From: CAVRAZ01 sp963719135
Lineage (GTDB): Bacteria > Pseudomonadota > Gammaproteobacteria > DSM-19610
DNA length: 64,000 nucleotides
Direction of reading: 5' to 3'
Assembly (NCBI GenBank): GCA_963719135.1
Contig: CAVRAZ010000005.1
Location: 238,299 to 302,298, forward strand
The position numbers were made by a program, and so were the translations under genes. How positions within the stretch are numbered: position 1 is the first letter of the stretch; the number at the start of each line of letters is the position of its first letter. Shown here one piece after another: positions 17,836 through 29,594 of the stretch. A model generated the notes under the pieces. The model saw only the letters and a list, made by a program, of their open reading frames with translations, was not told the origin of the DNA and searched no databases.

Positions 17836-20251
17836 ATGAACACGGCGGCATCCCCGGCCACTTGTTTTCACTGCGGCCTGCCGGTGCCGCCCGGCAGCCG
17901 CTATCAGGTGGAGATCGATGGACAGACGCGGCCGATGTGCTGTCCCGGCTGCCAGGCGGTGGCCGGCGCGATCGTCGCCAACGGGCTGACCGATTTCTAT
18001 CGCTACCGCTCCGAGAAAGCCACGCAGGCCCATGAACTGATGCCCGCGGAGCTGGCCGAGATGCAGCTCTTCGACCGGCCCGAGCTGCAGCGGAGTTTCG
18101 TGCGCGACGCCGGCGCCGAGCGGCGCGAGGCGGCGTTGATTCTCGAAGGCATCGTCTGCGCCGCCTGTGTCTGGCTGAACGAGCGTCACGTCCGTTCGCT
18201 GCCGGGCGTGATCGAGTTTCAGGTCAACTATTCCACGCACCGAGCGCGGCTCGTCTGGGACAATTCGCGCATTCAGTTGAGCGCGATCCTGAAAGCGATC
18301 GGCGACATCGGTTACCGCGCGCACCCGTTCGATCCCAGCCGCCAGGAACAACTGTTCAAGCAGGAAAAATCCCAGGCGTTGCGGCGCCTGGGCATCGCCG
18401 GCGTCGGCATGGCGCAGGTCATGATGATCGCCGTCGCACTCTACGCCGGGGCCGACCAGGACCTGAGCACGAGCCTGCGCACCTTCCTGCGCTGGGTCAG
18501 TCTGCTCATCGCGACGCCCGTGGTCGCCTATTCGGCGCGCGTGTTTTTCACCAGCGCCTGGCGCGACCTGCGCCGCCGCCGGCTGGGCATGGACGTGCCG
18601 GTCGCGCTCGCGATCGGCGGCGCCTTTCTGGCCAGCGCCTGGGCCACGCTGACCGGGCGCGGCGCGATCTATTTCGATTCGGTCACCATGTTTACGTTTT
18701 TCCTGCTGGCCGGGCGCTATCTCGAAATGGCGGCGCGCCACCGCGCCGGCCAGGCCGCGGAGGAACTGGTGAAGCTGCTGCCCGCGACCGCCACGCGCCT
18801 CGACGAGACCGGCGAACAGCGGGTGGCGGTCGCCGAACTCGCGCCGGGCGACCGGGTGCTGGTGCGGCCGGGCGAGTCGGTGCCCGCCGACGGCGAGGTG
18901 CTGGAAGGCGACAGTGCGGTCGACGAATCGCTGCTCACCGGCGAGAGCCTGCCGCTGCGCCGTATCGCCGGCGACCGCCTGGTCGGCGGCACGGTCAACA
19001 CCGAGAGCCCCTTGATAATGCGCGTCGGCGAAGTCGGCGAGGCGACGGTGCTGGCCGCGATCGTGCGCTTGCTCGACCGCGCGCAGACCGAAAAGCCGGC
19101 GGCCGCGCAACTGGCCGACCGGGTCGCGGCCTGGTTCGTCGGCGCGCTGCTGCTGATCGCCGGCGCGGTCGCGCTGTGGTGGCTGGCTCACGACCCGAAC
19201 CAGGCGTTTCGCGTGACCCTGTCGATGCTGGTGGTGACCTGTCCCTGCGCCCTGTCGCTGGCCACGCCGGCCGCGCTGACCGCCGCGACCGGCGCATTGA
19301 CGCGTCTGGGCGTGCTGACCACGCGCGGCCATGCGCTGGAATCGCTCGCGCGCGCCACGCATATGATCTTCGACAAGACCGGCACGCTGACCGCCGGACG
19401 TCTGCCAGCTCGAACAGGTGCAGGTGTTCGGCGAGCGTTCGCGCGAAGACTGTCTCGCGATCGCGGCGGCCCTGGAGCAGTCCTCGGAACACCCGCTGGC
19501 GCAGGCGCTGCGCCAGGCGGCGGCCGGTGCGGCGCGCGCAGAACGGGCATCGGCGCAGGCCGGGCGCGGCGTCGAAGGTCTTGTCGGCGGCGCCGCCTAC
19601 CGCATCGGCAAACCCGATTACGTGGCCGAACTTGCGGGTGGAACGCCGCCGCAACACCGCTTTCCGGCCAACCTGACCGAGGTCTGGCTCGGCGGCGGCG
19701 AGGGCTGGCTGGCGGTGTTCGGCCTGAGCGATCCGCTGCGGCCCGACGCGGCCGAGACCATCGCCGCCTTGCGCCGATCGGGCCTCCGGGTCGAGCTGCT
19801 GAGCGGCGACCAGGACGCGGTCGTGCGCGCGGTGGCCGACCGGCTGGGCATCGAGCGGGCGCAGTCGCGCTGCCTGCCCGACGACAAGCTCGCGCGCATC
19901 CAGGCGCTGCAGGCGCAGGGCGCGCGCGTCGCGATGGTCGGCGACGGCGTCAACGATGCGCCGGTGCTGGCCGGCGCCGACGTCTCCATCGCCATGGGCC
20001 GCGGCACCCAGCTCGCGCACGCCAGCGCGGACATGATCCTGCTGTCCGAGCAATTGCCGCACCTGGTCGAAGCGGTGCGCAAGGCGCGGCGCACGCGCCG
20101 GGTCATCATTCAGAACCTGGGCTGGGCGCTGGTTTATAATCTGGTGGCGGTGCCGCTGGCGGCGGCCGGCTGGATTGCGCCCTGGATGGCGGCCATCGGC
20201 ATGTCGGCGAGTTCGCTGGTCGTGGTGACCAACGCACTGCGCTTGCGCTGA
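17836..20251 (+). pseudogene. ccoI: Copper-transporting P1B ATPase CcoI, frameshifted as read
   Basis: CcoI pumps copper to the periplasm for cbb3 assembly. In order: an N-terminal Cys-rich segment (CFHCG and CCPGC), a heavy-metal domain with GIVCAACVW, membrane helices, TGES, the CPC motif (VVTCPCALS) and DKTGT near residue 515, all in the frame starting at 17836. The rest (EHPLAQAL, MVGDGVNDAP, final helices) is in the +1 frame to 20251. Removing one C at 19405-19406 joins the frames as GRLQLEQVQVFGE. Without it the frame runs on to 20139 as nonsense. This is a sequencing error or a recent inactivation. Confidence 0.9.
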
Positions 20252-20265
20252 AACGAGGGCGCTTC

Positions 20266-20472
20266 GTGGACGTACTTTATATTCTGATTCCCATCAGCCT
20301 GCTCGTCATGGGGGCAGCCGTGTGGGTCTTCATCTGGGCGATCCGCAGCGGTCAGTATGACGATCTGGAAGGGCCGGCCCACCGCATCCTGATGGACGAC
20401 GACGACCCGCTCATACCGCGCCGGCCGGAGTTGGATTCCGAGTCCAAGCCGAAGAAGAAGCCGCCGGCCTGA
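20266..20472 (+). CDS. ccoS: cbb3 oxidase maturation protein CcoS
   Basis: 68 aa, starting with GTG: one transmembrane helix (LYILIPISLLVMGAAVWVF) followed by W-A-I-R-S-GQYDDLEGPAHRIL, the CcoS signature, and a lysine-rich tail. Needed for cofactor insertion into cbb3 in other bacteria. Last gene of the ccoGHIS block. Confidence 0.92.
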   Translation: MDVLYILIPISLLVMGAAVWVFIWAIRSGQYDDLEGPAHRILMDDDDPLIPRRPELDSESKPKKKPPA

Positions 20473-20849
20473 GTTTGTGCTGCGAGCGACGGGAGGGACG
20501 CTCAACCGCTATGGACGCGAAGGTAAAACACCTTAATCGCTTAACCACAAAAGACACAAAGGACACGAAGATTGGAATAGCAAAGAACCTTTCTCGGGGT
20601 CGTCATGCCGGCGAAGGCCGGCATCCAGAGACGCTGAACCTCGGTGCGAGCAGTAAAGCACCGCGAAAGACGCGACGGGAATCCCCGAGCTTCACCGCAA
20701 AGGCGCCGAAGGCGCCCAAAGCATTGTCCAGGAAACCTCTGACTGGTTCAGCGTTGCGAGGAACGCGGCGACGAAGCAATTCCGGGGTGTTGCATCCGGA
20801 TCATGTAATCAGTGGACCATTAAGGAATCCAGCCCTGATCGTCATAAGA
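20473..20849. repeat. Non-coding region with dispersed repeat pieces
   Basis: No credible gene. It holds fragments of short dispersed repeats. 20544-20571 resembles the ACACAAAGGACACGAAG type of repeat. 20601-20628 is a small palindromic unit centred on TGCCGGCGAAGGCCGGCA. 20693-20721 reads ACCGCAAAGGCGCCGAAGG. Reverse-oriented relatives occur at 24355-24412, on the other side of the repeat-protein gene, and REP-like relatives of the middle unit lie at 34590-34860. Confidence 0.5.
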
Positions 20850-22970
20850 TCAATCGAGTCTGACCCCATTAATTCCCCCGTTAGCACCGTCGCCGCCAGT
20901 TGCGTGCGGCTCGGGCGTATTCACTGGCGTAACGACCGTGGACGCGGCTATTTTGCCCGTCTGACTCGTGCTGTCGACGTGCTCGTTCGCCGCTTGCTCC
21001 TCAGGAGACTTCGAGGCGGATGGCGCAGTGTCGGTTGGCGCGGTTGTCTCATTCGCCTGAGCCTTCTTGTTGCTGGCGCGACTCATCGCTTGCGGCTTAT
21101 CCCGGTCAGCAGTCAAGGACGGGTACATGGTTGACTGGCGTTGTGCGCCGGCCAACATCGACGGCATCGGCGGCTGGTACTGCGCCATCCGGCCCAGGGT
21201 GTTCGGCCACGCCGGACGGCCAGCGTAAGCCCGCTGCCCGAACCCAGGACGCGGGTAGTCCGCCATCGCGACAGACGGCGGCGGCGCATAGGCCCACCTC
21301 GGCGCCGGCGGCATCGGCGGCTGGTACTGCGCCATCCGGCCCAGGGCGTTCGGCCACGCCGGACGGCTGTCATGAGCCTGCCACCCGAACCCAGGACGCG
21401 GGTAGTCCGCCATGGCGACAGACGGCGGCGGCACATAGGCCCACCTCGGCGCCGGCGGCATCGGCGGCTGGTACTGCGCCATCCGGCCCAGGGTGTTCGG
21501 CCACGCCGGACGGCCAGCGTAAGCCCGCTGCCCGAACCCAGGACGCGGGTAGTCCGCCATCGCGACAGACGGCGGCGGCGCATAGGCCCACCTCGGCGCC
21601 GGCGGCATCGGCGGCTGGTACTGCGCCATCCGGCCCAGGGCGTTCGGCCACGCCGGACGGCTGTCATGAGCCTGCCACCCGAACCCAGGACGCGGGTAGT
21701 CCGCCATGGCGACAGACGGCGGCGGCACATAGGCCCACCTCGGCGCCGGCGGCATCGGCGGCTGGTACTGCGCCATCCGGCCCAGGGTGTTCGGCCACGC
21801 CGGACGGCCAGCGTAAGCCCGCTGCCCGAACCCAGGACGCGGGTAGTTTGCCATGGCGACAGACGGCGGCGGCGCATAGGCCCACCTCGGCGCCGGCGGC
21901 ATCGGCGGCTGGTACTGCGCCATCCGGCCCAGGGTGTTCGGCCACGCCGGACGGCTGTCATGAGCCTGCCACCCGAACCCAGGACGCGGGTAGTTTGCCA
22001 TCGCGACAGACGGCGGCGGCGCATAGGCCCACCTCGGCGCCGGCGGCATCGGCGGCTGGTACTGCGCCATCCGGCCCAGGGTGTTCGGCCACGCCGGACG
22101 GCTGTCATGAGCCTGCCACCCGAACCCAGGACGCGGATAGCCCGCCATCGCGACAGACGGCGGCGGCGCATAGGCCCACATCGGCGCCGGCGGCATCGGC
22201 GGCTGGTACTGCGCCATCCGGCCCAGGGCGTTCGGCCACGCCGGACGGCTGTCATGAGCCTGCCACCCGAACCCAGGACGCGAGTAGTCCGCCATGGCGA
22301 CAGACGGCGGCGGCGCATAGGCCCACCTCGGTGCCGGCGCCATCGGCGGCTGGTACTGCGCCATCCGGCCCAGGGTGTTCGGCATCGGCGGACGGCCAGC
22401 GTAAGCCTGCTGCCCGAACCCAGGACGCGGATAGCCCGCCATCGCGACAGACGGCGGCGGCGCATAGGCCCACATCGGCGCCGGCGGCATCGGCGGCTGG
22501 TACTGCGCCATCCGGCCCAGGGTGTTCGGCCACGCCGGACGGCTGTCATGAGCCTGCCACCCGAACCCAGGACGCGGGTAGTCCGCCATCGCGACAGACG
22601 GCGGCGGCGCATAGGCCCACCTCGGTGCCGGCGCCATCGGCGGCTGGTACTGCGCCATCCGGCCCAGGGTGTTCGGCATCGGCGGACGGCCAGCGTAAGC
22701 CTGCTGCCCGAACCCAGGACGCGGATAGCCCGCCATCGCGACAGACGGCGGCGGCGCATAGGCCCACATCGGCGCCGGCGGCGGCATCGGTCTGATCGGA
22801 ACAACGGCGCCTGGTCGCGCCGGCATCATCCAGGGTTCGGCGGGGATTTTCCCATATCCGGCTGGAGTTGCAATTTCTCTGCTGGTATTACCGGCTGCTG
22901 CCTCCGTAGAGAGACCGGCGGTCAGCACCACTGGCAAAATACATCTGACGACTAGATTGAACTTACGCAT
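20850..22970 (-). CDS. Secreted proline-rich protein with eleven 49-residue tandem repeats
   Basis: 706 aa, function not recognised. Residues 1-26 are a signal peptide (hydrophobic core, ending EAAAG). Residues about 68-606 are eleven near-perfect 49-aa repeats rich in Pro, Ala, Tyr and Trp. Each contains WAYAPPPSVAMA, YPRPGFG, a variable middle and LGRMAQYQPPM. The C-terminal 100 residues are low-complexity and polar. Two unit types alternate, one with WQAHDSRPAW and one with AYAGRP. Start is supported by GAGGAG nine bases upstream of the ATG. A secreted or envelope-bound structural protein is possible, but this is only inference. Confidence 0.75.
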   Translation of the reverse strand: MRKFNLVVRCILPVVLTAGLSTEAAAGNTSREIATPAGYGKIPAEPWMMPARPGAVVPIRPMPPPAPMWAYAPPPSVAMAGYPRPGFGQQAYAGRPPMPNTLGRMAQYQPPMAPAPRWAYAPPPSVAMADYPRPGFGWQAHDSRPAWPNTLGRMAQYQPPMPPAPMWAYAPPPSVAMAGYPRPGFGQQAYAGRPPMPNTLGRMAQYQPPMAPAPRWAYAPPPSVAMADYSRPGFGWQAHDSRPAWPNALGRMAQYQPPMPPAPMWAYAPPPSVAMAGYPRPGFGWQAHDSRPAWPNTLGRMAQYQPPMPPAPRWAYAPPPSVAMANYPRPGFGWQAHDSRPAWPNTLGRMAQYQPPMPPAPRWAYAPPPSVAMANYPRPGFGQRAYAGRPAWPNTLGRMAQYQPPMPPAPRWAYVPPPSVAMADYPRPGFGWQAHDSRPAWPNALGRMAQYQPPMPPAPRWAYAPPPSVAMADYPRPGFGQRAYAGRPAWPNTLGRMAQYQPPMPPAPRWAYVPPPSVAMADYPRPGFGWQAHDSRPAWPNALGRMAQYQPPMPPAPRWAYAPPPSVAMADYPRPGFGQRAYAGRPAWPNTLGRMAQYQPPMPSMLAGAQRQSTMYPSLTADRDKPQAMSRASNKKAQANETTAPTDTAPSASKSPEEQAANEHVDSTSQTGKIAASTVVTPVNTPEPHATGGDGANGGINGVRLD
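21153..22769 (-). repeat. Eleven tandem 147-bp repeats
   Basis: In-frame 147-bp units within the 706-aa protein gene, highly similar to each other at DNA level. Differences fall at a few codons, mainly the A/B middle segment. Units 8-9 and 10-11 (counted from the protein N-terminus) are near-identical pairs, giving a 294-bp higher-order repeat that suggests recent duplication by unequal recombination. Confidence 0.95.
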
Positions 22971-24487
22971 CCAGATTTCTCCTCAAATGGTGGGTAAGCA
23001 AGGCATTGGCAGGACAGTCGCGGTTTCGCGCTTCTCTACCGACGCAGGCGTGTTGCCGATCGAATCATTGTCCCCGTACCGACCGGACCCCAAAGTGTGG
23101 GCCGTCCGTTCGCCAAAGCTCCCTTGTAGAGGCGCATTTAACATGATGTTACAGGGCATTCATTACTGTAGCTCTGAAGAATAACAAATAACGCCATGAA
23201 ATCAAGTCAAATTTGAGCATCAACCAGAGCCTGGGTCGTATACACCCCGGTTCGGCTCAGAGGACCACTTCCCCGCCCAGGATTCGGAATCTGAATGCCT
23301 GGTCAGCGATGTAACCCGTTCGTCAGGAGCACGAGGGCGTCCAGGGTGCAAGCCATCGCGCGGCAGCGATCCGCTTTTCCACCACGATTGCAAGGCACTT
23401 TGATTGACGGCGAACGGGTCGGACCGGCGCCGACAAAACTCGAGAGGACCCTTTTGCGAAAAGCACGAGCGGCCGATGACGCGTTGGCGCGCGTATACGC
23501 CATCAAGGTCAAGGACGATATCGTCCGAACGAAAGACCGGATAGCCTGAGCCATCGAACCTCAGCGCCGCAATACAGCGTGCTTGCAAAGAGGCGCCCAT
23601 ATAAGTCCATATAGAGTTCCTCGATGCGGGCGAGAGGTTGCCCCGCTAACATACCGAGTGCTTTGAGCATGACCTGCACCGCCCCCACCGCAGGCAGGGC
23701 CGGGCAGGTTTCATCGGGCACACCGCTGTGCCCGACCGCTTCGCGGCTGTCCCGCCGATTTGTCGATGTCGATGCCAACTACCCGCTTCAGAAACTGCGC
23801 CGGGGCGACGCAAGCTCGCGGGTCATGTGGGAACCGAGTACTTGGAGGATTGACCGTTCTTTCTACGATTCCTGCCGTTCGGGTGTTCCGATCCAAGGAC
23901 TGCAACGGGTCCGTTCTTGCACTTGAGTCACGGCTTATAGAAGCACGAACCAAACGACAAGTCAGGGTCGTTCTTCCCCGTTTAGTGATTGGTAATTTAA
24001 GGACGGACCAAAGGACCGGCTTGGGGCGGAATCCGGATTGACACCCTGACACCGCCTGCTGGACCAAATCTGAAACATTACAAATGAATCAGGGTTTACC
24101 TGGATACGCCGGGAATGCCGGGCCGAGTACAGACAGGTATTGCTGAGATCCTTTGCTCTGGTTGTAACACTTGGCACGATGTCTCCTGCTTGAAGTCTGT
24201 GTGTTGGTTGCCGCGGCATATCTGTGCGGTTACATGTTTACCCTCGCCCCCATTCCGTCTCTTGCCGCTGACTGGTACCTGCGCGCTCGAACCTGGGTCT
24301 TCGACCGCAGGTTCCGCATACGCGATCCATGTCAGCGTTTACACAAGATACGTTGCGCGCCTTCGGCGCCTTTGCGGTAAAAGAAGGGGGTTCCTTCGCG
24401 TCCTTTGCGGTCAAGCGCTCAATGCAGTCGTGACGCCGCGTCGCACCTGGCTGAGACTTGCGCGACGGAAGCCGGTGAGAAATGCGG
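22971..24487. other. 1.5-kb region without intact genes; possible IS91 remnant
   Basis: No open frame has convincing codon use or a recognisable full domain. On the minus strand around 23745-23830 the translation APAQFLKRVVGIDID resembles the C-terminal AQRLKRVFGIDIE segment of the IS91 transposase found at 62233-62526, suggesting a decayed IS91 copy. 24355-24412 contains two inverted pieces (CCTTCGGCGCCTTTGCGGT and TTCGCGTCCTTTGCGGTC) of the repeats seen at 20544-20721. The promoter of the repeat-protein gene should lie just right of 22970. Confidence 0.35.
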
Positions 24488-25857
<1,370 letters not shown>

Positions 25858-25858
<1 letters not shown>

Positions 25859-27657
25859 CAGTGCTCGTCGTCTTCGCTGTGAAGGTTGAAGGTCAGGGTA
25901 AAGCAGGCGCCGCCGCCCGGCGTTTCCGTCACCTGGATGTCGCCGCCGTGTGCATGCACGATCTGCTGCACAATGGTCAGCCCGAGACCGATGCCGCCTT
26001 CGCGCCGGGTGAAAAACGGATCGAAGATCCGCTGGCGCAGATCGGCGGGGATGCCCGGGCCGTTGTCCGCGACGCTGGCGACGATCGATCCGTCTTCGTT
26101 GCGCGTGGCGATGCGGATGCAGCCGCCCGCCGGTACGAAGTCCAGCGCATTGATCACCAGGTTGAGGAACACCTGGGTCAACTGCTCGGGGTCACAGAAA
26201 AGGACCGGGTCGCTCGCCGCCAGTTCCCGCTGCAGCGCTACGTTGCGGTCTTGGGCGCGCGAGTCCAGCAGGTCCAGCACATGGCCGGCGACGGCATGCA
26301 GGTCGTGCGGCTTGAAATTCGGCGCGCGGGGGCTCGCGCATTCCAGCAGCAGCGTCACCAGGCGGTTGAGGCGGTCGGTCTCGCTGATGATGTAACCGGC
26401 CAGCTCCCGCTCCCGGTCGCCCAGATCGGGCTGGCGTTCCAAAAGCTGTGCCGAGGAGCGCAGAATACCCATCGGCGTGCGCACTTCGTGGGCCATGACC
26501 GCAGCCATTTCACCGACCACGGCCAGCTTGCCGGCGCGCACGATCTGTTCGCGCGAGCGTTCCAGCGCCTCGATCAGCTCGGTAAAAGCCTGCGTGAGTT
26601 CGCCCACTTCGGCGAACGGCGCCGGCGCATCGGCCGGCCTGATCTGTTCGCCGCGGCGGTAACGGCGCGTGAACTCGGTCAGGCCGACGATCGGTTGCGC
26701 GATGCGCGTCGCCAGGCGCGACGAAACCCAGCCGGCCGCCAGCAGGGTCAGCAGCAGCAGCGCCAGCATGGCCCACAGCAGGTGCCAGATCGGCGCAAAG
26801 GCCGCGTCCGTCGGCTCGACCATGAGCAGGTGCCAGCCGAACCCGGGAAAGTGTTGATAGCCGCTCGACGTGGCGTCGCCCACCAGCAGCGATTCGTAGC
26901 CCAGCCGGCCGCCGGCCCGGATCTCGGGACGCGTGCCGGGCGCATGGGCTATCCAGTTGTTCATATCGAGTCCATCGATGCCTTGTCGTTGGCGCAACCC
27001 CCTGGATGCCGCGATCACCCGGCCGCCCGCGTCGAGCAGCAGCGCGCTCCTGGCGCTGGCCGCCACCGCGTCGTCCAGCAGGGCCAACACCTCTTGCCAG
27101 CGCAGCAGCACGTAGAAGGAGCCCAGATCGCCCTTGCCGAAGGCATCGGTCACGTCGATGCGCAGGGCGATCGTCGTCGCGCCGTCGCGCCGCAGCGGTT
27201 CCAGTGTCAGCGCGTCTTCGCCGCCGGCAGCGGGAACCGCGATCCACGCAGGTGCGTGCACCTGCGTACCGCCGATCAGCGCAGGATCGCTCGCCGCGAC
27301 GATTCTGCCGTCGCTGCGGGTGCAGAACAGGGCCTCGTAAACGCCGCCGTGCCCCTTCTGCAGATCCGACAGAAACCGCGACAGCCGTTTGTCGACGTCG
27401 TCCACGCGGATGTCCTGCATCACCTCCAGACGGTGCCAGATGCGTATGTTTTCCATGCGCTCGAACAGAAAGGCGTCGATGCGCTGCAACACCGCGCCGG
27501 CGCCGAATTGCAGATGATCCGCGATCTCGACCTGCAGTGACCGGCGGAACTGGTAGAACGACAGCCCGCCGACCAGCACGATGGCGGCGAGCACCAGCGC
27601 AAAAAAAGCGCGCAGCAGCGCCTTGTTGATGGTGCGGGGCGTTTCTTCGGCGTTCAT
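25858..27657 (-). CDS. Membrane sensor histidine kinase
   Basis: About 599 aa from ATG 27657 (GGAG eight bases upstream); the frame runs to 27765 but those residues look non-coding. Order: helix 1 (residues about 13-35), a periplasmic sensor region of about 260 residues, probably a double-Cache type, helix 2, HAMP, HisKA with the H-box MAHEVRTPMG, then the ATPase domain with NLVINALDF, DNGPGIP, FDPFFTRREGGIGLGL. Paired with the downstream sigma-54 regulator. The divergent barrel and binding-protein genes suggest that it senses a small molecule entering the periplasm. Confidence 0.92.
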
Positions 27658-27869
27658 CCGGTACTCCGGGCGTCGCGGTGCGCTGATCCGGCGGCCCGGG
27701 CACGGCCGGGCTTTCTTATTGCGGGGATGCCTGTTATTTTCCGCTGGCCGCAGCGGGCGGCGCACCGCCGCGATGTTCCGACCGCTTGCCTGGATTCATT
27801 CACGAAGGTTGCCATGCATCGGTTTGCCAAATCATACTCCGCGATCCCGGACACCGAGGCCTAGATTCG

Positions 27870-28958
27870 GTGCGAGCCTCGATTTTCCGTGTTGGCCTGG
27901 CGGCGTTACTGGCGCTCGCCGGCGTTCCATCGAGCGCGCTCGCCGGCGCGAGCGGCGCCTGGAGCAGCACGCCCTATCGTCTGGGGCATGGCGCGCAGTT
28001 CCCCCGGCAGGGGCTGAGCGTCGGCGGCTACCTGAGCCTGTACTATCTCGATCTGGACCACCGGCCCTGGCAGGCGGGTGTCCGCGATCTCAGCCTGTTT
28101 CTCGGCAAATCGCTGTCGGAGCGCTGGTACCTGTTCTCCGAGATCGAACTGGGCAATGCCGTGGAGTTCTCGACGCACGGTGCGAGCGACAGCAATTCGG
28201 AACTCGATCTGGAACGACTCTACGCCGACTACCGCGCGACCCGGTACGTCAATGTCCGTCTCGGCAAGTTTCTCACACCGGTCGGGCGCTGGAACCTGAT
28301 CCACGCCGATCCGCTGGTGTGGACCGCGGACCGTCCGCTGACCACGGCGGCGCCCTTTGCCCGGCACGCCACCGGTGCCCTGTTGTACGGCAATATCGAC
28401 ACCGGCGGCAAGAGCCTCGATTACAACCTGTTCGTCGACGACAGCGAGCACCTGGACCCGGATCAGAAAAAGGAGCTGGCCTTCGAAGACGACGTTTCGG
28501 GCATTTCCAGGCGCAACGCCTTCGAGCGTGCGGCGGGCGGTTCGGTGACCGCGCACTTTCTGGACGACTCGCTCCAGATCGGCGCGTCCTATGTCCGCAT
28601 GACGATGTCCGATCTTCAGGCGCGCATGGACCTGTTCGGCGTCGACGCGCTGTGGAGCTACCGGCGCATGGAACTCAGCGGCGAATGGGTCTACCGCAAC
28701 AGCACGGGTTCGTCGGAACGGGACGAGTACGGCGGTTTCGTCCAGGCGGTGCTGCCGCTTGCCGCGCGCGTCTATGCCGTGGGGCGGTATGAACGCTATC
28801 GGGCGGCGCTGTTTCCACGTGCCGCCGACATCGGCGTGCTGGGACTCACCTACCGGCCGCATGACGCGGTCTCGCTCAAGCTGGACTACCGGGAAGGTGA
28901 CCACAACGACGTCATGGCGCCCGACGGCTGGCTGGCCTCACTGGCGATCCTGTTCTGA
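27870..28958 (+). CDS. Outer-membrane porin-like beta-barrel protein
   Basis: About 362 aa from GTG 27870: signal peptide (ASIFRVGLAALLALAGVPSSALAG) then a barrel with alternating aromatic strands, ending in F (LASLAILF) as outer-membrane proteins do. RLGKFLTPVGRWNLIHADPLVW resembles phosphate-selective porin (OprO/P-like) barrels. The frame is open back to 27786, but GTG 27870 directly precedes the signal peptide and has GAGG upstream. Six bases separate it from the binding-protein gene. Confidence 0.75.
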   Translation: MRASIFRVGLAALLALAGVPSSALAGASGAWSSTPYRLGHGAQFPRQGLSVGGYLSLYYLDLDHRPWQAGVRDLSLFLGKSLSERWYLFSEIELGNAVEFSTHGASDSNSELDLERLYADYRATRYVNVRLGKFLTPVGRWNLIHADPLVWTADRPLTTAAPFARHATGALLYGNIDTGGKSLDYNLFVDDSEHLDPDQKKELAFEDDVSGISRRNAFERAAGGSVTAHFLDDSLQIGASYVRMTMSDLQARMDLFGVDALWSYRRMELSGEWVYRNSTGSSERDEYGGFVQAVLPLAARVYAVGRYERYRAALFPRAADIGVLGLTYRPHDAVSLKLDYREGDHNDVMAPDGWLASLAILF

Positions 28959-28963
28959 CCGCC

Positions 28964-29467
28964 ATGCTGCGTCGCATTGCCGATCGGACCCGACTGATTC
29001 CGATGCTGACCGGCCTGCTGCTCAGCGGTCCGTTGGCGGCGCGGGATGAAGTCGCCGTCATCGTGGCGCGCGACGCGCCGGCGGTCGCGGTCGACGCGCC
29101 GACCTTGCGCGGAATCTACCTGAAGAAATTTCTGATGGACGACCAGGGGCGGGCGCTCATACCGGTCAATCTGCCGCCGGAGCACCCGCTGCGCCGCGGT
29201 CTTTCCGCGCTGCTGTTCAACAAGACTGCACAGCAGCTCCAGGACTACTGGAATCAGCGTTACTTTCACGGCATCTCGCCCCCCTATGTGCTGCAATCCG
29301 AAGAAGCGGTGCTGCAATTCGTGGCAAAGACGCCGGGGGCGATCGGCTACGTCGCCGCCTGCCATCTGGATGCGCGCGTCAGGGAGGTGCTGACCCTGTC
29401 GGTACCCGCCGCCGAGCGTGCGGCGGCGCAGCGGCTCTGCGACGCGCCCGCCGGCGGCGCGCCCTGA
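28964..29467 (+). CDS. PstS-like phosphate ABC transporter substrate-binding domain protein
   Basis: 167 aa with an N-terminal signal sequence and a single short lobe of a type II periplasmic binding fold: LRGIYLKKFLMDDQGRALIPVNLPP, LFNKTAQQLQDYWNQRYFHG and VAKTPGAIGYV are typical of the small PstS-like proteins encoded next to two-component systems. No transporter genes follow, so it may be a sensor accessory rather than a transport component. Probably in one operon with the porin. Confidence 0.75.
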   Translation: MLRRIADRTRLIPMLTGLLLSGPLAARDEVAVIVARDAPAVAVDAPTLRGIYLKKFLMDDQGRALIPVNLPPEHPLRRGLSALLFNKTAQQLQDYWNQRYFHGISPPYVLQSEEAVLQFVAKTPGAIGYVAACHLDARVREVLTLSVPAAERAAAQRLCDAPAGGAP

Positions 29468-29594
29468 GCCGACAGCCGGACAGCGCCACCCGAACCGCGC
29501 AAAGACCTGCATACAATTCTTGCGCACTGCAATCTTTGCGGCCACCGGAATCCGGGCAATTCATCGGTAAACGTTATCATTATCAAATAGATAG

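Noticed and set aside
21020..22955. Long plus-strand and alternate minus-strand open frames across the repeat region (up to 600 codons)
   Set aside because: They are frame shadows of the 147-bp repeats. They lack a signal peptide and a start site, and one is almost all Arg/His; the minus frame 20850-22970 has a signal peptide and good ribosome site.
20850..22970. CRISPR array
   Set aside because: The 147-bp units are contiguous, in-frame coding repeats without unique spacers.
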